Shown: positions 22,893 to 42,974 of the stretch, piece by piece
How positions within the stretch are numbered: position 1 is the first letter of the stretch
Layout: each line of letters starts with the position of its first letter
NCBI RefSeq assembly: GCF_040712315.1
Contig: NC_134013.1
Span: 30,973,001 to 31,037,000 of the forward strand
DNA: 64,000 nt
Source of the DNA: Castanea sativa
Lineage: Eukaryota > Streptophyta > Magnoliopsida > Fagales > Fagaceae
Reading direction: 5' to 3'
The notes under the pieces: generated by a model
Databases searched by the model: none
Told to the model about the DNA's origin: nothing
What the model saw: only the letters and a program-made list of their open reading frames with translations
Position numbers and translations under genes: made by a program

Positions 22893-24548
22893 TGAGGATT
22901 GGCAAATAATTGCATGGAGACCATCAATGGGAATGAGAGAAAACCCATGGCTGCCCAACAACTCCTACTCAAATGAAATCATTACGGCTTGCCAATACCC
23001 GTGCATGGCTACGGTGCAAATACCCTCCCTCTGTGAGCCTGGAATGGTGATTGCTGTAAAACACCTACTCCAAAATTCAAAGGCGCCGTGTCACAAGAAT
23101 GGCCGAACAGTAGTAGCAGACTCTATAATGGCAGAAAAATCGTCAAGAATATCCTGATCCAACCTAAATTGCCTCCTGACCCTATCAGCAGAATATTGCA
23201 TAAACCAAATCCCCTTATCGGCCAGATTTGTAATACCCCTCTCATCAAAACCAGTCAACGGGGTGGTGGTCCCAGTAGCATCAGCAAAAGAACCTATGAT
23301 AGAATCTGTACACGTATAACCAATACCTAAATTCCTATATGCTCTCCAACAAAAATCAACTCCCCTATCAAAGAACTCCACAGCGAGATGCCCAAACAAC
23401 TTCAACCCAACCCAACAAAAAGCCAATGGAAAATCAGACACAAAACAACCACAGAAATCAGTAATGACCTTCGGACATGAATGGTACCTCTCCTTGGCAA
23501 AGCGGGCAAGCCTAAACTTGGCCAAATGCTTAGCACAACGCTCCCATAACAAATGTTGCAAGATAGTGCTATGGGCAGAAGTAGTGACTATATGGCAGGA
23601 ACCCACTTGCTTCTCATCACTTTGCAAAATATCCAACTGCACATACAGATGACCCAGAAACATGGGGGCCAACGGTAGACTCACCCCAGTAAATATCTTG
23701 ATGGCTAATTGGAAATAAATGAGCTTTATAGCATAATGATGATGAGAGCCAAAGATAAACTTATAGAGCCCGAATGTGACGAAGGCTGCACGGCGAGTCA
23801 CATCAGAAGCCTTGGAAAAAGCCCCAACCCAATATGACAACTTTGCATTGCCACTCATTCCCTTCCTCAACTCGGCCTCCACGACCTCCTTCTCTGAAGA
23901 GAGCTCCAAAGCACCGGGGTCAACATCACTAAGAATGGGCAAAAGCAATTGGTTTGCCACATCTTCCAAGGTCACGGTTATCTCATCGCAGGAAAGAAAG
24001 AAGGTGTGAGTAGCAATGCACCACTGGCGGACCAAATGGTGGAGATTGAACAAGTCCCTATAATTGGACAAGCAACGTGACGAGACAATGGCCTTTAACA
24101 CACCGGCCCACTATAACACCACCATGAAACCCTTGTCAGATAACTCGTCGTCTACCCACTCTTTCCAACCCAAAGAAGTAACTAAACCAAATTCGAAAAG
24201 AATGGGCACTGGGAGTGAAGAACCTTGGCATATGACGAGATCGGGGATTGAAGAAGTCAAAGAGGCCCAAGACACCTCTGTGTTGCAACGGAAAATGGAG
24301 GGCCATACGCGACCTGGCAGCGGAGGCAAGTACTCACTGAACACCTTTCGGAAATGAGTATGGGTGTCGTACCAAGGATCGATGAGAGGAGCGCATTCAC
24401 TATTCAGGCCGCGACATCCTTCTTCCTCATCGGGGCGTTCCTCATCGGAGAGAGGAGCGTCTTCTCCCACAACTTTGGTGGCAGGATTGTCGGAGGCGAT
24501 TTCTTTTCCCTTACGGCGGGAAGAACCTTTGCTTTTCACCGACGACAT

Positions 24549-24939
24549 GGTAGGATGATTGATTGGAGTGGATGGGTGAAAGTGTTTGAGGGAGAAGACG
24601 CGCTGAAGAAAGGAAAAATAAAAAGGTGTTTTGTGTCAGTGACATGAAAGGAATCTGCTTAAGTATTGATAATGCTGACACGAAAGGATGCAATGGGTCA
24701 TCCATCAGATAAGGCCCTGTATTAATGAACAAAAGCTGTGTTTCAGAATAACTACTAAACTGGAAAATTCAAAGAGACAACACTGTTTACGGCAAGAAAG
24801 AAAATGAAGCGAGGTCCACTGTTCGAAAAAGCCCGCGAAAAAAAAGGGAAGAAGAAAAGACAGAGAGAAGAGAAAAAGAAGAATCTGTTTTTTTTCACAT
24901 ATGAACGGCAAGAGCACTTCATATACTCAGGGGGCTGAA
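24549..24939. other. Leader of PMD gene and purine tract before LTR
   Basis: No ORF. On the minus strand 24549-24660 is a pyrimidine-rich leader for the PMD gene. On the plus strand a purine-rich block (24836-24886) and CAGGGGGCTGAA (24928-24939) lie immediately before the LTR, a likely polypurine tract. Confidence 0.55.
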
Positions 24940-26991
24940 TGTTGATGCCTACTTTGGCAAAGAGACCCAATAACAGGAAGAAGCCCAACAATATGGGAGA
25001 AAGGAAGTTAGTAAATTGAGAAGAAAATCATTAAGCCTGAATGACAAGAATAATAGACCATAGGCCTAAAAAATAGTAAAAGGGCCTCAAAGAAAGCAAG
25101 CGGACCCAAAGGAGCCCAAAGAAAGAAGTAGTAAACCCATGGGCACTATGAGAAATCGAAAGCAAGCAAGAATGGGCCAAAGAAGCCCAAAGTAAAGAAT
25201 TAAGTAAGTAAGGGGTTGGTGGAAAAGCCCATGAACCCCGAAGGTAAAGGATATGGTAATTTGGGCTGGGGAAGTCCAAAAGATTTAGCAAAAGCCCATG
25301 GGAATGAAGAATTAGAATGGGTCGAGGATGCCCAAGGAAATGGAACGAGCCGAGGATGCCCAAAAGAATGAAATGGGCCAAGGAAGTCTGGAAGCGATGA
25401 AACGGGCCAAAGGATCCCAAAATAGCATGAGTATCAGCCTAATGATGATGCTGGGCTATTGGAATTGAGCAAAAGCAAAGCATACAGAAATCCCAAAAGG
25501 GGCTCAGCAAGCACGAGTCAAATAATAGCATGGCAGGAATAAGAGAATGGCACGGCAGAAGTGCTAACCGACTTGCAAAAAGAGTGAGGGATGGATTAGA
25601 AAAGGAAAAACTTGCAATCAAGCAAGGCCCAGTCCAGGAAAGAAGTAAGAAATAAAGAATGAAAGCTCAGAGTCTCATTCACGCCACAAGAGGTCAAGAA
25701 CGAGCAGAAGAATGTGCAGACGAGCCTTCAGGTCATGGCAAATGCATGAATAATAGAGAAGCCATGGACACATGTGGAAGTGGAGTAAGCACAAGGCTCA
25801 GGCACCACCAACTTGTACCCAGCCAATACAAGAGTGGTAGGCCATGGGTCAGAGGTAAGAAAGGGTATGGTCTAGCAGTGGGGAGAAGAGGAAAGCCAAT
25901 TATGGGGTTCCCACTCAAATTCTTTTTGGGAAAATATCTTGTTGGGATGACATACCACCCAAAAGAGGGAAAGGTGAGTTAGAATCATTAGGTGCATCCC
26001 ATGAGGGATAGTGAAAGAGAATGCCCACCCTTATCCGGATGGGAATGCCACGGTGAGTAAGCAAACAAAATAAGACTCTTTGTCTAGAATGGGTTGTGGC
26101 ATGGCTAGCATAGGTAAGTGGTGATGGCTGGGCAGCCGATAGACCAGTGGGTGGTCTGGGAAGGACACCCACACCAAGACAAAAGCAGTTAAGGGGTAAA
26201 ATAGTAAAAACTCAGTCACAGCAGGCAGTATAAAAGGGGCTTCAACCATGCATAATAAAAACAACAACAACATAACCAGAGTGTAGGAAAGAACGGAGAG
26301 AAAAGAAAGTAAGAAAGGGAGTGAAAGAGCAAAAAACTTAGAAAGAAAAAGAAAGGAATTAGAGAGAAAAACAGAAAGCAAAACAAGAGTGTGATAGTGA
26401 GCATGCACCAATAGGCTATTCCCTTCTCTCCCTCGAAAAGCCTACCCTCTAGTAAGGATTAAGAGATTTGAGGATAAGCCATTTAGGCTCATTCTCTCAA
26501 AGTGGGTATTTTCTGCGGCAAGATCCTCTTGTGAGATTGCCCACAATGAAGAGTGGTTCCCTTCCTGGACATAACTTCGTAGGGGAATCAAGCATGGCAG
26601 ACTGACCATTCTTCCCTTTATTTTATTGATTAAGCATTAGAGTGCTCTCCTTTCTTTATTGTTATCATCTTATTTATGTCACATTTATATTACTACATTG
26701 CTTCTTCCTTTATTAAGTTCATCACTTAATATTTTCTGGTTTCTAGCTTACGGTAAACATATTCCTTTTGTCATTGCTATACTGCACCTGCCTGCCACAA
26801 CTTTTTTATAACAGTTTCCTCTGCCATGGGCATGTGACCAAGGTTTCAGCAAAGGGGCTCTAGTTTGTCCACAAGCTGGCTTAGGGTGTGTTGCAGTCAA
26901 GCTGGTCCTGACTCTCCTACCTAGAACCATTAGGTCATAGCATGGCAGGAGGCAGCCCAACCTGCAGTAGTGAAAATGGCCCACCACAACA
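24940..26991 (+). repeat. Plus-strand gypsy LTR (3' LTR of element B/D)
   Basis: About 2.05 kb from TGTTGATGCCTA to CCACCACAACA, preceded by a purine tract, so it is a 3' LTR in the same orientation as pol of element B. Many GCCCAA/GGGCC words occur between 24960 and 25660. Its partner lies outside the window or is lost, so the right border rests on the terminal CA and the change to AT-rich DNA. Confidence 0.65.
26228..26236 (+). promoter_or_regulatory. LTR TATA box
   Basis: GTATAAAAG followed by GGGCTTC, then a purine-rich leader of about 150 bases. Placed two-thirds into the LTR, as expected for the U3/R boundary. Confidence 0.6.
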
Positions 26992-27439
26992 GACAAAAAA
27001 ATATATTTTAAAATAAATCCTAATTAATATCTAACCATAATATGAACTAAATTTGACCTAAAAGACATTAAAAACACCTAAAAACAAGGAAATAAATACT
27101 CTAAACCTAAAATAACAAAAATTACATAACAATACCAAAATTAATAAATTACAAGAATTAAATAGTAGATTCTGTCCTACATCAATTTTCCTCATATTAG
27201 GATGTTTTAGGTAGTTGAAAATTTTGCTTAAATCGATACCATTCTCTATTGATCAGAAAACCACTTCCTCTTTAAGACTAAAAGTATTTTAGTCCTTTTA
27301 AAGTAGTAAAAAAAATTTCAAAAGTTTTTTAAATAACCAAAATACTCTCAAACCTCATAAATGACAAAATACCCACGAAAACTTCTAAAATGAACAAAAT
27401 CTCATTAAAACATCTAAAATAATAAGTAAATAAAAATAA

Positions 27440-27831
27440 CAAAGTTTAACTACAAAATTGGATGTAGCCTAAGGTTACAACCTTACTCAATATCTTTTTA
27501 TTAGAGGTGAATTTTAACAAATCCACCATTGAATTACATTTTTTTTCTTATATCCTCCATGCTTGCAAAAATTTTAGAAAATTAAAAATCAATAGCTATG
27601 TCATCAATAAATTATTTAAATTACAAGTTTTTGTAAATTAAAATTATGCATAAAATATAATATTATAGATCATATAGTAAATAATATCTGATTGGTACAA
27701 AATTTGACATATGTATTAAAAGCGTAAAAAACATGCAATCCAACTGTTATATTTTCAAAATATATAGTAATATTAATGATATTGAGTAAGGTGATAGCCT
27801 CAAGCTATAACCAATTTTGTAGCTAAACTTT
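27440..27831. mobile_element. MITE, family 1 copy 1
   Basis: 392 bp with inverted ends (CAAAGTTTAACTACAAAATT at the left, its complement with few changes at the right, extending about 45 bases). A second copy is at 30495-30898. No clear target duplication. Noncoding. The bases 26992-27439 and 27832-28535 around it show no gene. Confidence 0.75.
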
Positions 27832-28535
27832 GTCCAAATAAAAATTCTAAGATCTCTAAAATGACTGAAATACATTCAAAACCTAATAATTGTCTAAAAA
27901 ATAAAAACAAAGACAACAAATTTTTTTAAAAGATTTGTTGTTAAAAAGTCATTAATTTAGAGGAGAGTCACAAGTAGCAGCCTAACTAACTATTTCTTTT
28001 TCTTTTTCTTAAACCTCTATCGGCCAATAAAATTTTGGGAAGAAAAACTTCAATTATTTAATATAAAAATAATTTGGAAGAAAATGGGGGGCTCCCCTTC
28101 GTCCCAACGTAGGCCCAACCCTAAATAGAGACAACTTTGATTGGATGTATATCTAAGCGTCGGAGACAATTAAATGTCCATTGCAACACCCTACTACATT
28201 CTTTAACATATGGTGATCTGAGGAATACGACATCAATGGCAGGGAGACATTGGTAGAGAATAGTGTCATAAGTGGCCTGAAGCTAGCAACACGGAAAATT
28301 AAAAGACAGATCAAAACTACAAAGGGTTTGCTTAGTGGCTCTTAAGGTCTCATAATATTCATAAGATCTTAAGTTCGAAATCAACTTCTTGTCAGCATCT
28401 TGGGATCACCTTCAAGGAATTTATCTCTATAATAACCTGGTGTGTGAAGGACAGGGGACTGTACATGTCTTGATTATATAATAAAAAAATAAAATAAAAA
28501 TTAAAAAGGAGTCGTGCTGAGGAATGCATCAATGG

Positions 28536-29106
28536 TAGGGGTGGCAAAATTTGACACGACCTGCGAACCCGACACGACACGACACGAAATTAGCAGATTA
28601 TGGGTTGATGCTTAACGGGTTCGTGTCATATTTGGGTTGACACGGCTAACCCGTTTAATAAACGGATTGGGTTAGTGTTGAACACATAGAACCCGTTTGA
28701 CCCATTTAATTAAATGACATTTTACCAATATACCCTTCAAACTCTAAATATATAAACTTATTAGTTGTTGTGATTTATTTTCTTTAACATATTGTGATTG
28801 ATTATTTGTGATATTGGGATATGCTTTAGTTTTGAATGATTATTTTTTATGTAGTTACTCGTTAGTTTTGAATTTTATATTAAAAATATTTATTTGTTTG
28901 TTTTTTCATTAATTTTTATTTTTCATTTTAATAAAATCTGATAAACAGGTCGACACGACTGACCCGTTTAATAAATGAGTTGTGTTAGGGTTGAGGAATC
29001 TTGACCCGTTTAATAAACATGTCGGGTTAGTGTTGACCTATGCAGTCGAATACTCATGACTTGACACGACACGAACTCGACACGCGAACACAAATTACCA
29101 CCCCTA
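28536..29106. mobile_element. hAT-type MITE
   Basis: 571 bp bounded by TAGGGGTGGCAAA and TTACCACCCCTA. Flanks are ATCAATGG (28528-28535) and ATCAGTGG (29107-29114), an 8-bp target duplication with one difference, diagnostic of hAT. Inside, ACCCGTTTAATAAA recurs at least four times and GACACGACACGA occurs near both ends. No transposase. Confidence 0.85.
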
Positions 29107-30494
29107 ATCAGTGGTGGATTGATTAACAACATATTAGGATTGCATGATCCCTTGTGAGACTTGCGAGTCTGTGAGTCAGTGGTTTTTGTTGTCCTAGCTA
29201 GTCTTCAAATTATGATTCAAAGAGATAAGGGAAGGTAGAGCCGTAGAGGTTTTGGGTTATTTGGTTTTGTGGTAACGTGACAATGGAAGTTAGAGGGTAG
29301 ATTGACGTGTGAGATTGTTGAAGAGTTGGGAAAAATTACTATCTTGTTGGCTTTGTCACTTTGCATCGATTTCCTATTTAATAATGTTTGGTGATATTAA
29401 TGTATGCCCCCAAAACAGTTTACTAAGGAAGCAAAAAACACTACCCATAATTATTATATTCAATTATTCATTCATAAATGCGTAGTGCCAACCACAAAAT
29501 AAAGGGCTAATTACTAGAAAACCACCAGATTTTTCGTTTTAGAAAACCAGATTTTTCGTTTTAGAAAACCAGATTTGTCGTTTTAGGTAAAATGGATGAT
29601 TAACAGGACCGTTTTAGTAATTGTAATGAAGTATCATATTGTCGGCACCTTTTTTTTTTTTTTTGCTGAATTATTGTCGGCACCTTTTATTCTCACCCCA
29701 TGCACCCTGATTAATACTAATAATAACTTAACTACATTGACATCTTTCACTGCAACAAGTTATGGGTTTGTATTTATTGAATATGATAATCAAAATAAAT
29801 AATATTGGCGTCTAATTTAAAGCCTTGTCCTTATTTAGATGAAAAGTGTTTGTGATGTGATAAATGTGCTATTTGTTTGGCTTTCATCAAAAGTCCAGGC
29901 CAATAATCATTTTAATTAAATGACTTTTACCTGTATGTTTATTATTCTAATTAATGACAATTACACATATATTTACACGATTACCGTAACTAAAATAAAA
30001 TCTCATTTTGCATGTGGGTTTTATTTTTTGGGTTGGTTTGACAAATTGTGAGGAGGGTCATGCTATTTTGGATGGACTAATGTAATCTTCTATAGTTAAC
30101 TATTTGTTACAATATTCTACACCTTTTATTTGTCATGCTTTGTCCGATAAAGTCAAATCAGTATTCCTCTTGACCTCAAAAGAGTTCTTTCCCAAGTATA
30201 GAAGTATAGAGTATAGAAATTTTTTAGCTTGCACTTTATTTCGAATGATAAAGAAGGAGGGGGAAAAATTGTAATGATAGATGGTCGCACGTTTAGTTGC
30301 CACCAGTTACTGCCATAATTAACGCACAACGCGATATTGGATTGCAGGAGCCAAATCCAGCTATCATGGCGTCCTTAAAGGGAGTGACATAACATAGAGA
30401 AAGTCACATTAATTTTGTAATATATCAAATCATTACCTATGAAAAGTTTTCACATGACATCCACTTCACTTAAACGCGCCTATAAATTTATAAA
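29107..30494. other. Intergenic, no gene seen
   Basis: AT-rich. Contains a ~22-bp triple repeat of the type AGAAAACCAGATTTTTCGTT at 29515-29586. The open frame at 29596 has no recognisable features. Confidence 0.6.
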
Positions 30495-30898
30495 CAAAGT
30501 TTAGTTACAAAATTGATTGTAACTTAAGACTACAACATTACTTAATATCGAGTAATATCTTTTTATTGAAGGTAAATTTTTATAAATTTACTATTGGATT
30601 ACATTTTTTTCTTATATCTTCTATGCATGTAAAATTTTTACAAAATTAAAGATCAATAGCTATATATTATCAATAAATTGTTTAAATTGCAAGTTTTTAT
30701 AATTTAAAATTATACATAAAATATAATCTTATAGATTATAGAATAAATAATATATTCAACTGATAAAAAATTTGACATGTGTATTAAGAACGTAAAGAAC
30801 ATGTAATCTAGCAGTTAGATTTTTGAAATATGTTATAATGTTAATGATATGAATAAGGTTGTAATCTAAGGTTACAACCAATTTTGTAACTAAATTTT
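30495..30898. mobile_element. MITE, family 1 copy 2
   Basis: 404 bp; inverted ends CAAAGTTTAGTTACAAAATT and complement. Internal order matches copy 1 (TATCTTTTTATT near the left, ATAATGTTAATGATAT near the right), with length differences. Confidence 0.75.
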
Positions 30899-32159
30899 AT
30901 TCTATTATAAAAAATTTTTTTTGCTTCCGTTAACATTGGATCATTGAACAATAATAGTTATTTTTATTTTATATTATTTTACTTGGATGAGCTATAAATA
31001 GTATATAGAGTATAAACTCCTCGGCATCAAGCTATCACCATCAGTCATGGTCACTTTCAAAATCAGTGAGTCCATTATTATCTTCAAATAGGAGATAATG
31101 TGTGCTTGCTATTAGATTGCGTTTCCACACAACATTTGTATGATAGAGAATTCTACTGTAAATGTTTTTATCGGACAGTTTCACCCTAAAAGATGTAGAA
31201 AGCATTTAGGAAAACTGACACACCTAACAGTTTACATATACCAAAAAGATAAACTAATATATTTTGATAATTTAATAGAGATGAACATAGTTCAAATCTC
31301 TTTTTCATCATTATAGTTATGGAGTTATAAAATAAAATAAAGAATTAAGGTTATGTTGAAATATGAAATGTCATCAAGAGTAATAATCATGAGAGAAAAA
31401 AAAAACTGCATGTGAATTTTTTTTTCCTAACAAGAGATTGTTGCAAGAAGGGATAGTCTAATCATTGGTTATGATATGACTAAGACAATACAAATCCTCC
31501 AGAAAATTACACAGATACTGTCATGCTGCGGTAATGAGCATCTTGGCCCAATTTGTTGAATACACTCTCCAGACGGCACCTAATTACGCTGGTTCATAAA
31601 TTCTTTTTATATATAATTTAATAGTAGGGTTAAGATTAATTTGAACAGTGAATGTCTTGTATAGAAATATCATGAGTTGTGAATCAATTGAGTTACAAAC
31701 TTACAAGGTTATTGAATTACCATTTTTATTGTATTATTAATATTTTAAAAATATTACTATTAGATTACAATTTTTTTTCTTTATTTTAATTTGCACATTA
31801 AATTTTTTGTTTAGTCTAATTTTTTTTACTGTTCAATCTATGAACTGTATATTTCGAATATAATTTAAAGTTAAAAGAACTTAAAGTCTAAACATTTTAT
31901 TATAAAATAATTATTGATCTCCAATTATCTTCATAGTATGTACTATCTGTTTGGGATCCGCTTTCTTTGTTGAAGCTGAAAACTTTTTATTGAAAGCACT
32001 ATAAATAAAGATAAAAGTTAGTTGAAATAGTATAGTGGGATCTGTGAATAGTATCAAAAAGTGTGGTGGAGCATAAATAGTAGCAAAAAAAAAAAGCTGA
32101 ATAGTAAAATAAGTTGGGTTTCTTTTTTTTCCACACACACCTAAGAGTATAAGATGATA
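30899..32159. other. Intergenic with MITE-like tail
   Basis: A CTATAAATAG box at 30990-31000 is followed 57 bases later by an ATG with a donor-like CAGTGAGT, but no gene could be followed. 31945-32140 (ACTATAAATAAAG, AATAGTATAGTGGGATC, AGCTGAATAGTAAAATAAG) resembles common plant MITE ends; no second terminus found. Confidence 0.4.
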
Positions 32160-32895
32160 GGGTGCGTTTGTTTCGACAGTAAAGTAATTCCGAAAAATGT
32201 TTTCAGGAAAGGAAAATATTTTCGGGAAAGGAAAATATTTTTAGATGTTTGTTGGCATTTTAAAAAATACTTTGGAAAATATTTTCCGGTGTTTGGTTGT
32301 CATCTTGAAAATATTATAGAAAATGCATTTTGTATTTGTTACTCACATTTTCTCAGCTTCCAAACAAATATCATGAACAACAAAACTCAAAAAAAAAAAA
32401 AAAAACTCATCAAATTTTCTTAATACAGCTCAACAAAACCCAAAAATAAAAAAAGCTCATCATCAATTTTTCTCAATACAAATCAACAAAACCCAAATCG
32501 GTCAGAGAAGAACGAAGACAGAGAGAGAGAGAGGCGACTGGCGATGGCGAAGGGGAGATTGTGCTGGCGCGGCGCGGCGAAGGCGAAGGCGAGGTCGTGA
32601 TCGGCGATGGCGAAGGCGAGATCGTGATCGGCGATGGCGACTGGGTTCGACGAAGAGAGAGGCGAAGGCGCGATCTCGACGAGACTGGGTTCGGCGACTG
32701 GGTTCGACGAAGAGAGAGGCGAATGCGCGATCTCGCCGGGACTGGATTCGGCGACTGGGTTCAACGAAGAGAGAGGCGAAGGCGCGATCTCGCCGGGACT
32801 GGGTTCGGCGACTGGGTTCGGCGAAGAGAGAAGCGAAGGCGCGACTCGCCGGCGCGGGTTGGGGCGCGACTCGCTCTCTCTACTCTCTCTTCGTG

Positions 32896-32926
<31 letters not shown>

Positions 32927-33126
32927 TGCTCTGTCTCTCTGAATTTTCTGAAAAATTCCTATTTGAAGGTAAAATAGACATGAAATTCATTTTACGGGTG
33001 GGTAGGGTTGATTTTACGGTCAACTAGTTTCATTTTTCGTTTGACCAAAATTTCAGGTGTTGCCAAACACTCGCAAATGCTGAAAACATTTTTCGAAATT
33101 GATTTACTGTCGAAACAAACGCACCC
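32160..33126. mobile_element. Inverted-repeat element containing a minisatellite
   Basis: 967 bp with matching ends GGGTGCGTTTGTTTCGACAG and CTGTCGAAACAAACGCACCC (a perfect 20-base pair), plus further subterminal similarity such as AAAATGTTTTCAGG. The flanks (ATA and TAA) do not give a clean target duplication. The centre is GC-rich, unlike the AT-rich ends. No transposase, so it is non-autonomous. Confidence 0.82.
32575..32866. repeat. 27-bp and 57-bp tandem repeats
   Basis: Two copies of a 27-bp unit (32575-32638 region) lead into four copies of a 57-bp unit (32639-32866). All repeats are multiples of three, so a frame stays open and gives DWVRRRERR-type 19-residue repeats. Probably satellite growth rather than a protein. 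A CT run follows at 32896-32926. Confidence 0.88.
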
Positions 33127-34452
33127 TAAGTCAAAATATTTTTTTAACGAAAAGTTAGGGAGTTGTGTCACATAGAGTTACGCAATGTGTGTTTGTCAAA
33201 TAGACCTATGAAAAATTTTCACATGACATCTGCCACGCTAATCATTAGTCTGTTTGGACAAAACATAAAAATACGTAAAAATATTAATATTTTTTCTGAA
33301 ACAATTGGAGCTTTAATTTCAGATAAGTTTTTGGTTGGTAGAGCAATTTTTGAGCGTGTTTCAAGAAGAAATGTAAATTGTAATTGGTAAGTCATATTCA
33401 TTTCTTTTCCCAGTTCTGCAAATTAAGGTTGAGTTAACTGTAAATTTGAATATTCTTTGAGATTGACAAGACATCTATGATTATTGAAGTAACATACTCA
33501 TGAAAATGACGCACATGGTACTTGAGGGTAACTGGGTGCGAGTTGTATTGTAATAATATGAGAAAAAGACGGCCTTTTTAGCATAAAAATGCAGTGACTG
33601 TTAGCTTAAAAGTAGGACCAGGACAATAAATTGCCTTAGAAGGTTAGCTCAAGATTCTGTGTGCAAGTCTTACGCTTATCAGTTGTCTTACATTCAAAAA
33701 TCAAATGCAGATTTAGTTTGGGCATCTATAGAATATATTGGAAAGACTCAAAGAACATAGAAACGTAATTCTTTTGCATTGTAATATCTTCAACTTTATA
33801 TTTTCATGTTTGAGTACGTAAGATATTGGTTTATACTGCAAATCTTTACGGTGTCCTTTTTTTTCATTGATGCTAAGCTTTTCAGCTAGATCATTCTGGA
33901 CCTTTAGACATATGTTTGCTTTTGTAAAGCTTCAATATTTAAGTTTGTTCAGCATTTGTAGCGTTGGAAGGGTTGTCCTACTATTGAAGGGAATGCTTCA
34001 GTTTGCTTGAACTACTTTTGGTAATATTACTTAACTTGTAGTCTAAACATCTGATTCATTTCCAGAAGTTTGAATAAGATATATGGAGGGCAAACTTCAT
34101 ATCTTGTTGCTATTCATTTTCTCTTTCTTTATGTCCCTAACTCAGACTTTATATTACGTGGTTGAAGAATCAATCAGATCATTCATTTTTTTCAATCTTC
34201 CTAAGAATATAGACATGAGTTTTATTACATAAGAAAGAACGTGGAATATTAAGTATTGTGTTTTTGTGTCTTTCACTCACTTGAACTAGAATCACTGACT
34301 TTAGTTTCATTTAAATGATAATACTTCTACATAATCTGACATATATTTAGTCTTTCTTTCTGTTCTTCTTGTGAAGTTATTATCGCAGTCCCTTCATTTG
34401 GGACTAACTCGTTGTTGTTGGGGTTGTTGTAGTATTGTAGCTCTTTCAAGTC
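33127..34452 (+). other. Upstream region of the ABCC10-like gene
   Basis: About 1.3 kb, AT-rich, no gene. It presumably holds the promoter and 5' leader; no single TATA box stands out. Confidence 0.5.
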
Positions 34453-41503
<7,051 letters not shown>

Positions 41504-42974
41504 TGAAGCTAGATGTTGCAACTGGTGGGGAAACTAGTCCTACAAGATATCAGGGTGTTGTTTAATACAAAGGCTATGTGGCTATGCCTTGAAAAAAAGA
41601 ATTTTAGTTAAGTGAGTGTCCCACAAGTGCTTCAACCAAGGCCACATAAGATGCAGAACAAGTGTCCCAGGACTTTCTTGAGAAGTTGGATATTCACAAG
41701 TCAGGGCGCAAGGCAGCGTAGTTATATACGTAATTTTTGTCCTTATTGCTTATTTTCATACCTAAATTTAGTTTTATATTATTTTAGCGTATTTTATTCA
41801 GGTAATTTAGTCTTTTAGCGAAGTTATAGGAATTGAAGAAAAAATTTTGTAATTTTTATTTTTAGACAGACCTGTCAAAAACCCTAATAACTATGTATTT
41901 TTTAAGATTGGTTTCAACAAACTGAAATAAAAATAATTCTCTAAGAATTTCCCAAATGTCATGTGGATTCCAGGTTTTTGTTCCTAGATTCGTTAAGCTA
42001 GAATGGTATCAAGCTTACTGTGTTTCATTCTATGTTAATTTAGGACTTTATGACTTATTATCATTGTTATTTAGGAAATGCAATATATTATTAAGGTAAT
42101 TACCAACTTTTTAAACATTGTGACTAGTTCCTATATACTTTTTTTCCAGGTCAGGTCAGTACTCAATAAACATACAGGACTACCCCCCAATAAAAATAAA
42201 AATAAAAAATTGGGGAAATAAGTGATACATATAAAGTCGGGGAACTTCTTTTTTTTTTTTAATTAATTTAATAGTTGCAAATTGAGCTACAAGATTCTTA
42301 GCAAAATGGATTGTAACTAGTAGACCAAAAAAGGTTATCTTTGAGCATAACCAAATCTTTCCATCAAAAAACCAATTAACAGAAAAACTAACAAGAAGTT
42401 ACCTGTTGAGTGTTGAATTTTAGCAGTAAATGCAAATAAAACCGCCCAGAAGGAGAAAGTTATATGTAAGGAGTGGTGCCCGTTTCCATGGTTTTAATTT
42501 ATGCACATCACATTTCAATTTTGTTTCAATGCATTTAATTTTGTCAATTTTATGCTTCAATTTTTTTTTTCTTAAAGAAAATTTTCAAATATAAATTGTG
42601 TCAATTTTATGATTAGCTTTAAAAATCAAGCCAACTTAATTAACATAATTTTTTTTTTTTTTGAGAAACACAATTTTAAAAGTTGATAGACAAAATTGAC
42701 ACAACTAATACTTGAGTAACCTTGGTTTTAAAAGTTAATTGAGACCCAATTAACTGTACTAACTACTAATACATAATTGAAATTATTAAACATGAGCCAA
42801 CCTGAACAATAAGCAAGTGATCTAATATCTAAATCGATTCAATTTTTAATTAGACCATTTTAGTATATGTACCAACCAAATCCAATCAAACCTAGTAGGT
42901 TTTTCAATCTGAATGGATTCTTCAAAACCATATGGGAATTTTTGTGTACTTCAATTAAATAGTTTGGCATTTTA
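41504..42974. other. 3' flank of the ABCC10-like gene
   Basis: The first few hundred bases are presumably 3' UTR. The remainder is AT-rich with several T runs and no gene or clear repeat. Confidence 0.5.

Larger units (their letters stand above)
19486..24548 (-). pseudogene. Antisense extra gene with plant mobile domain (PMD)
   Basis: A spliced, decayed gene read leftward from ATG 24548 (MSSVKSKGSSRRKGKE). First part: basic and acidic head, then the PMD (PF10536-like) between about 24300 and 23100 with IDPWYDTHTHF and DEITVTLEDVANQLLLPIL. A stop at about 24111 splits it. After the solo LTR, 21620-21170 gives ATKQSQFAIFEWD and a Lys/Ser-rich region. 20815-20250 is an acidic Ser/Thr-rich exon. 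19915-19510 gives the conserved tail SPYVDFHGFRVPGEC and HLEAVYRSRG. PMD proteins are found both as host genes and in mobile elements; here the flanking plus-strand LTR points to a retrotransposon passenger. Confidence 0.7.

Noticed and set aside
24705..26411. Several minus-strand Leu/Phe/Ser-rich frames
   Set aside because: They are complements of purine-rich LTR and leader sequence with no domain or splice support.
32561..32977. 138-codon Arg-rich ORF
   Set aside because: It is the translation of 27- and 57-bp tandem repeats plus a CT run inside a small inverted-repeat element.
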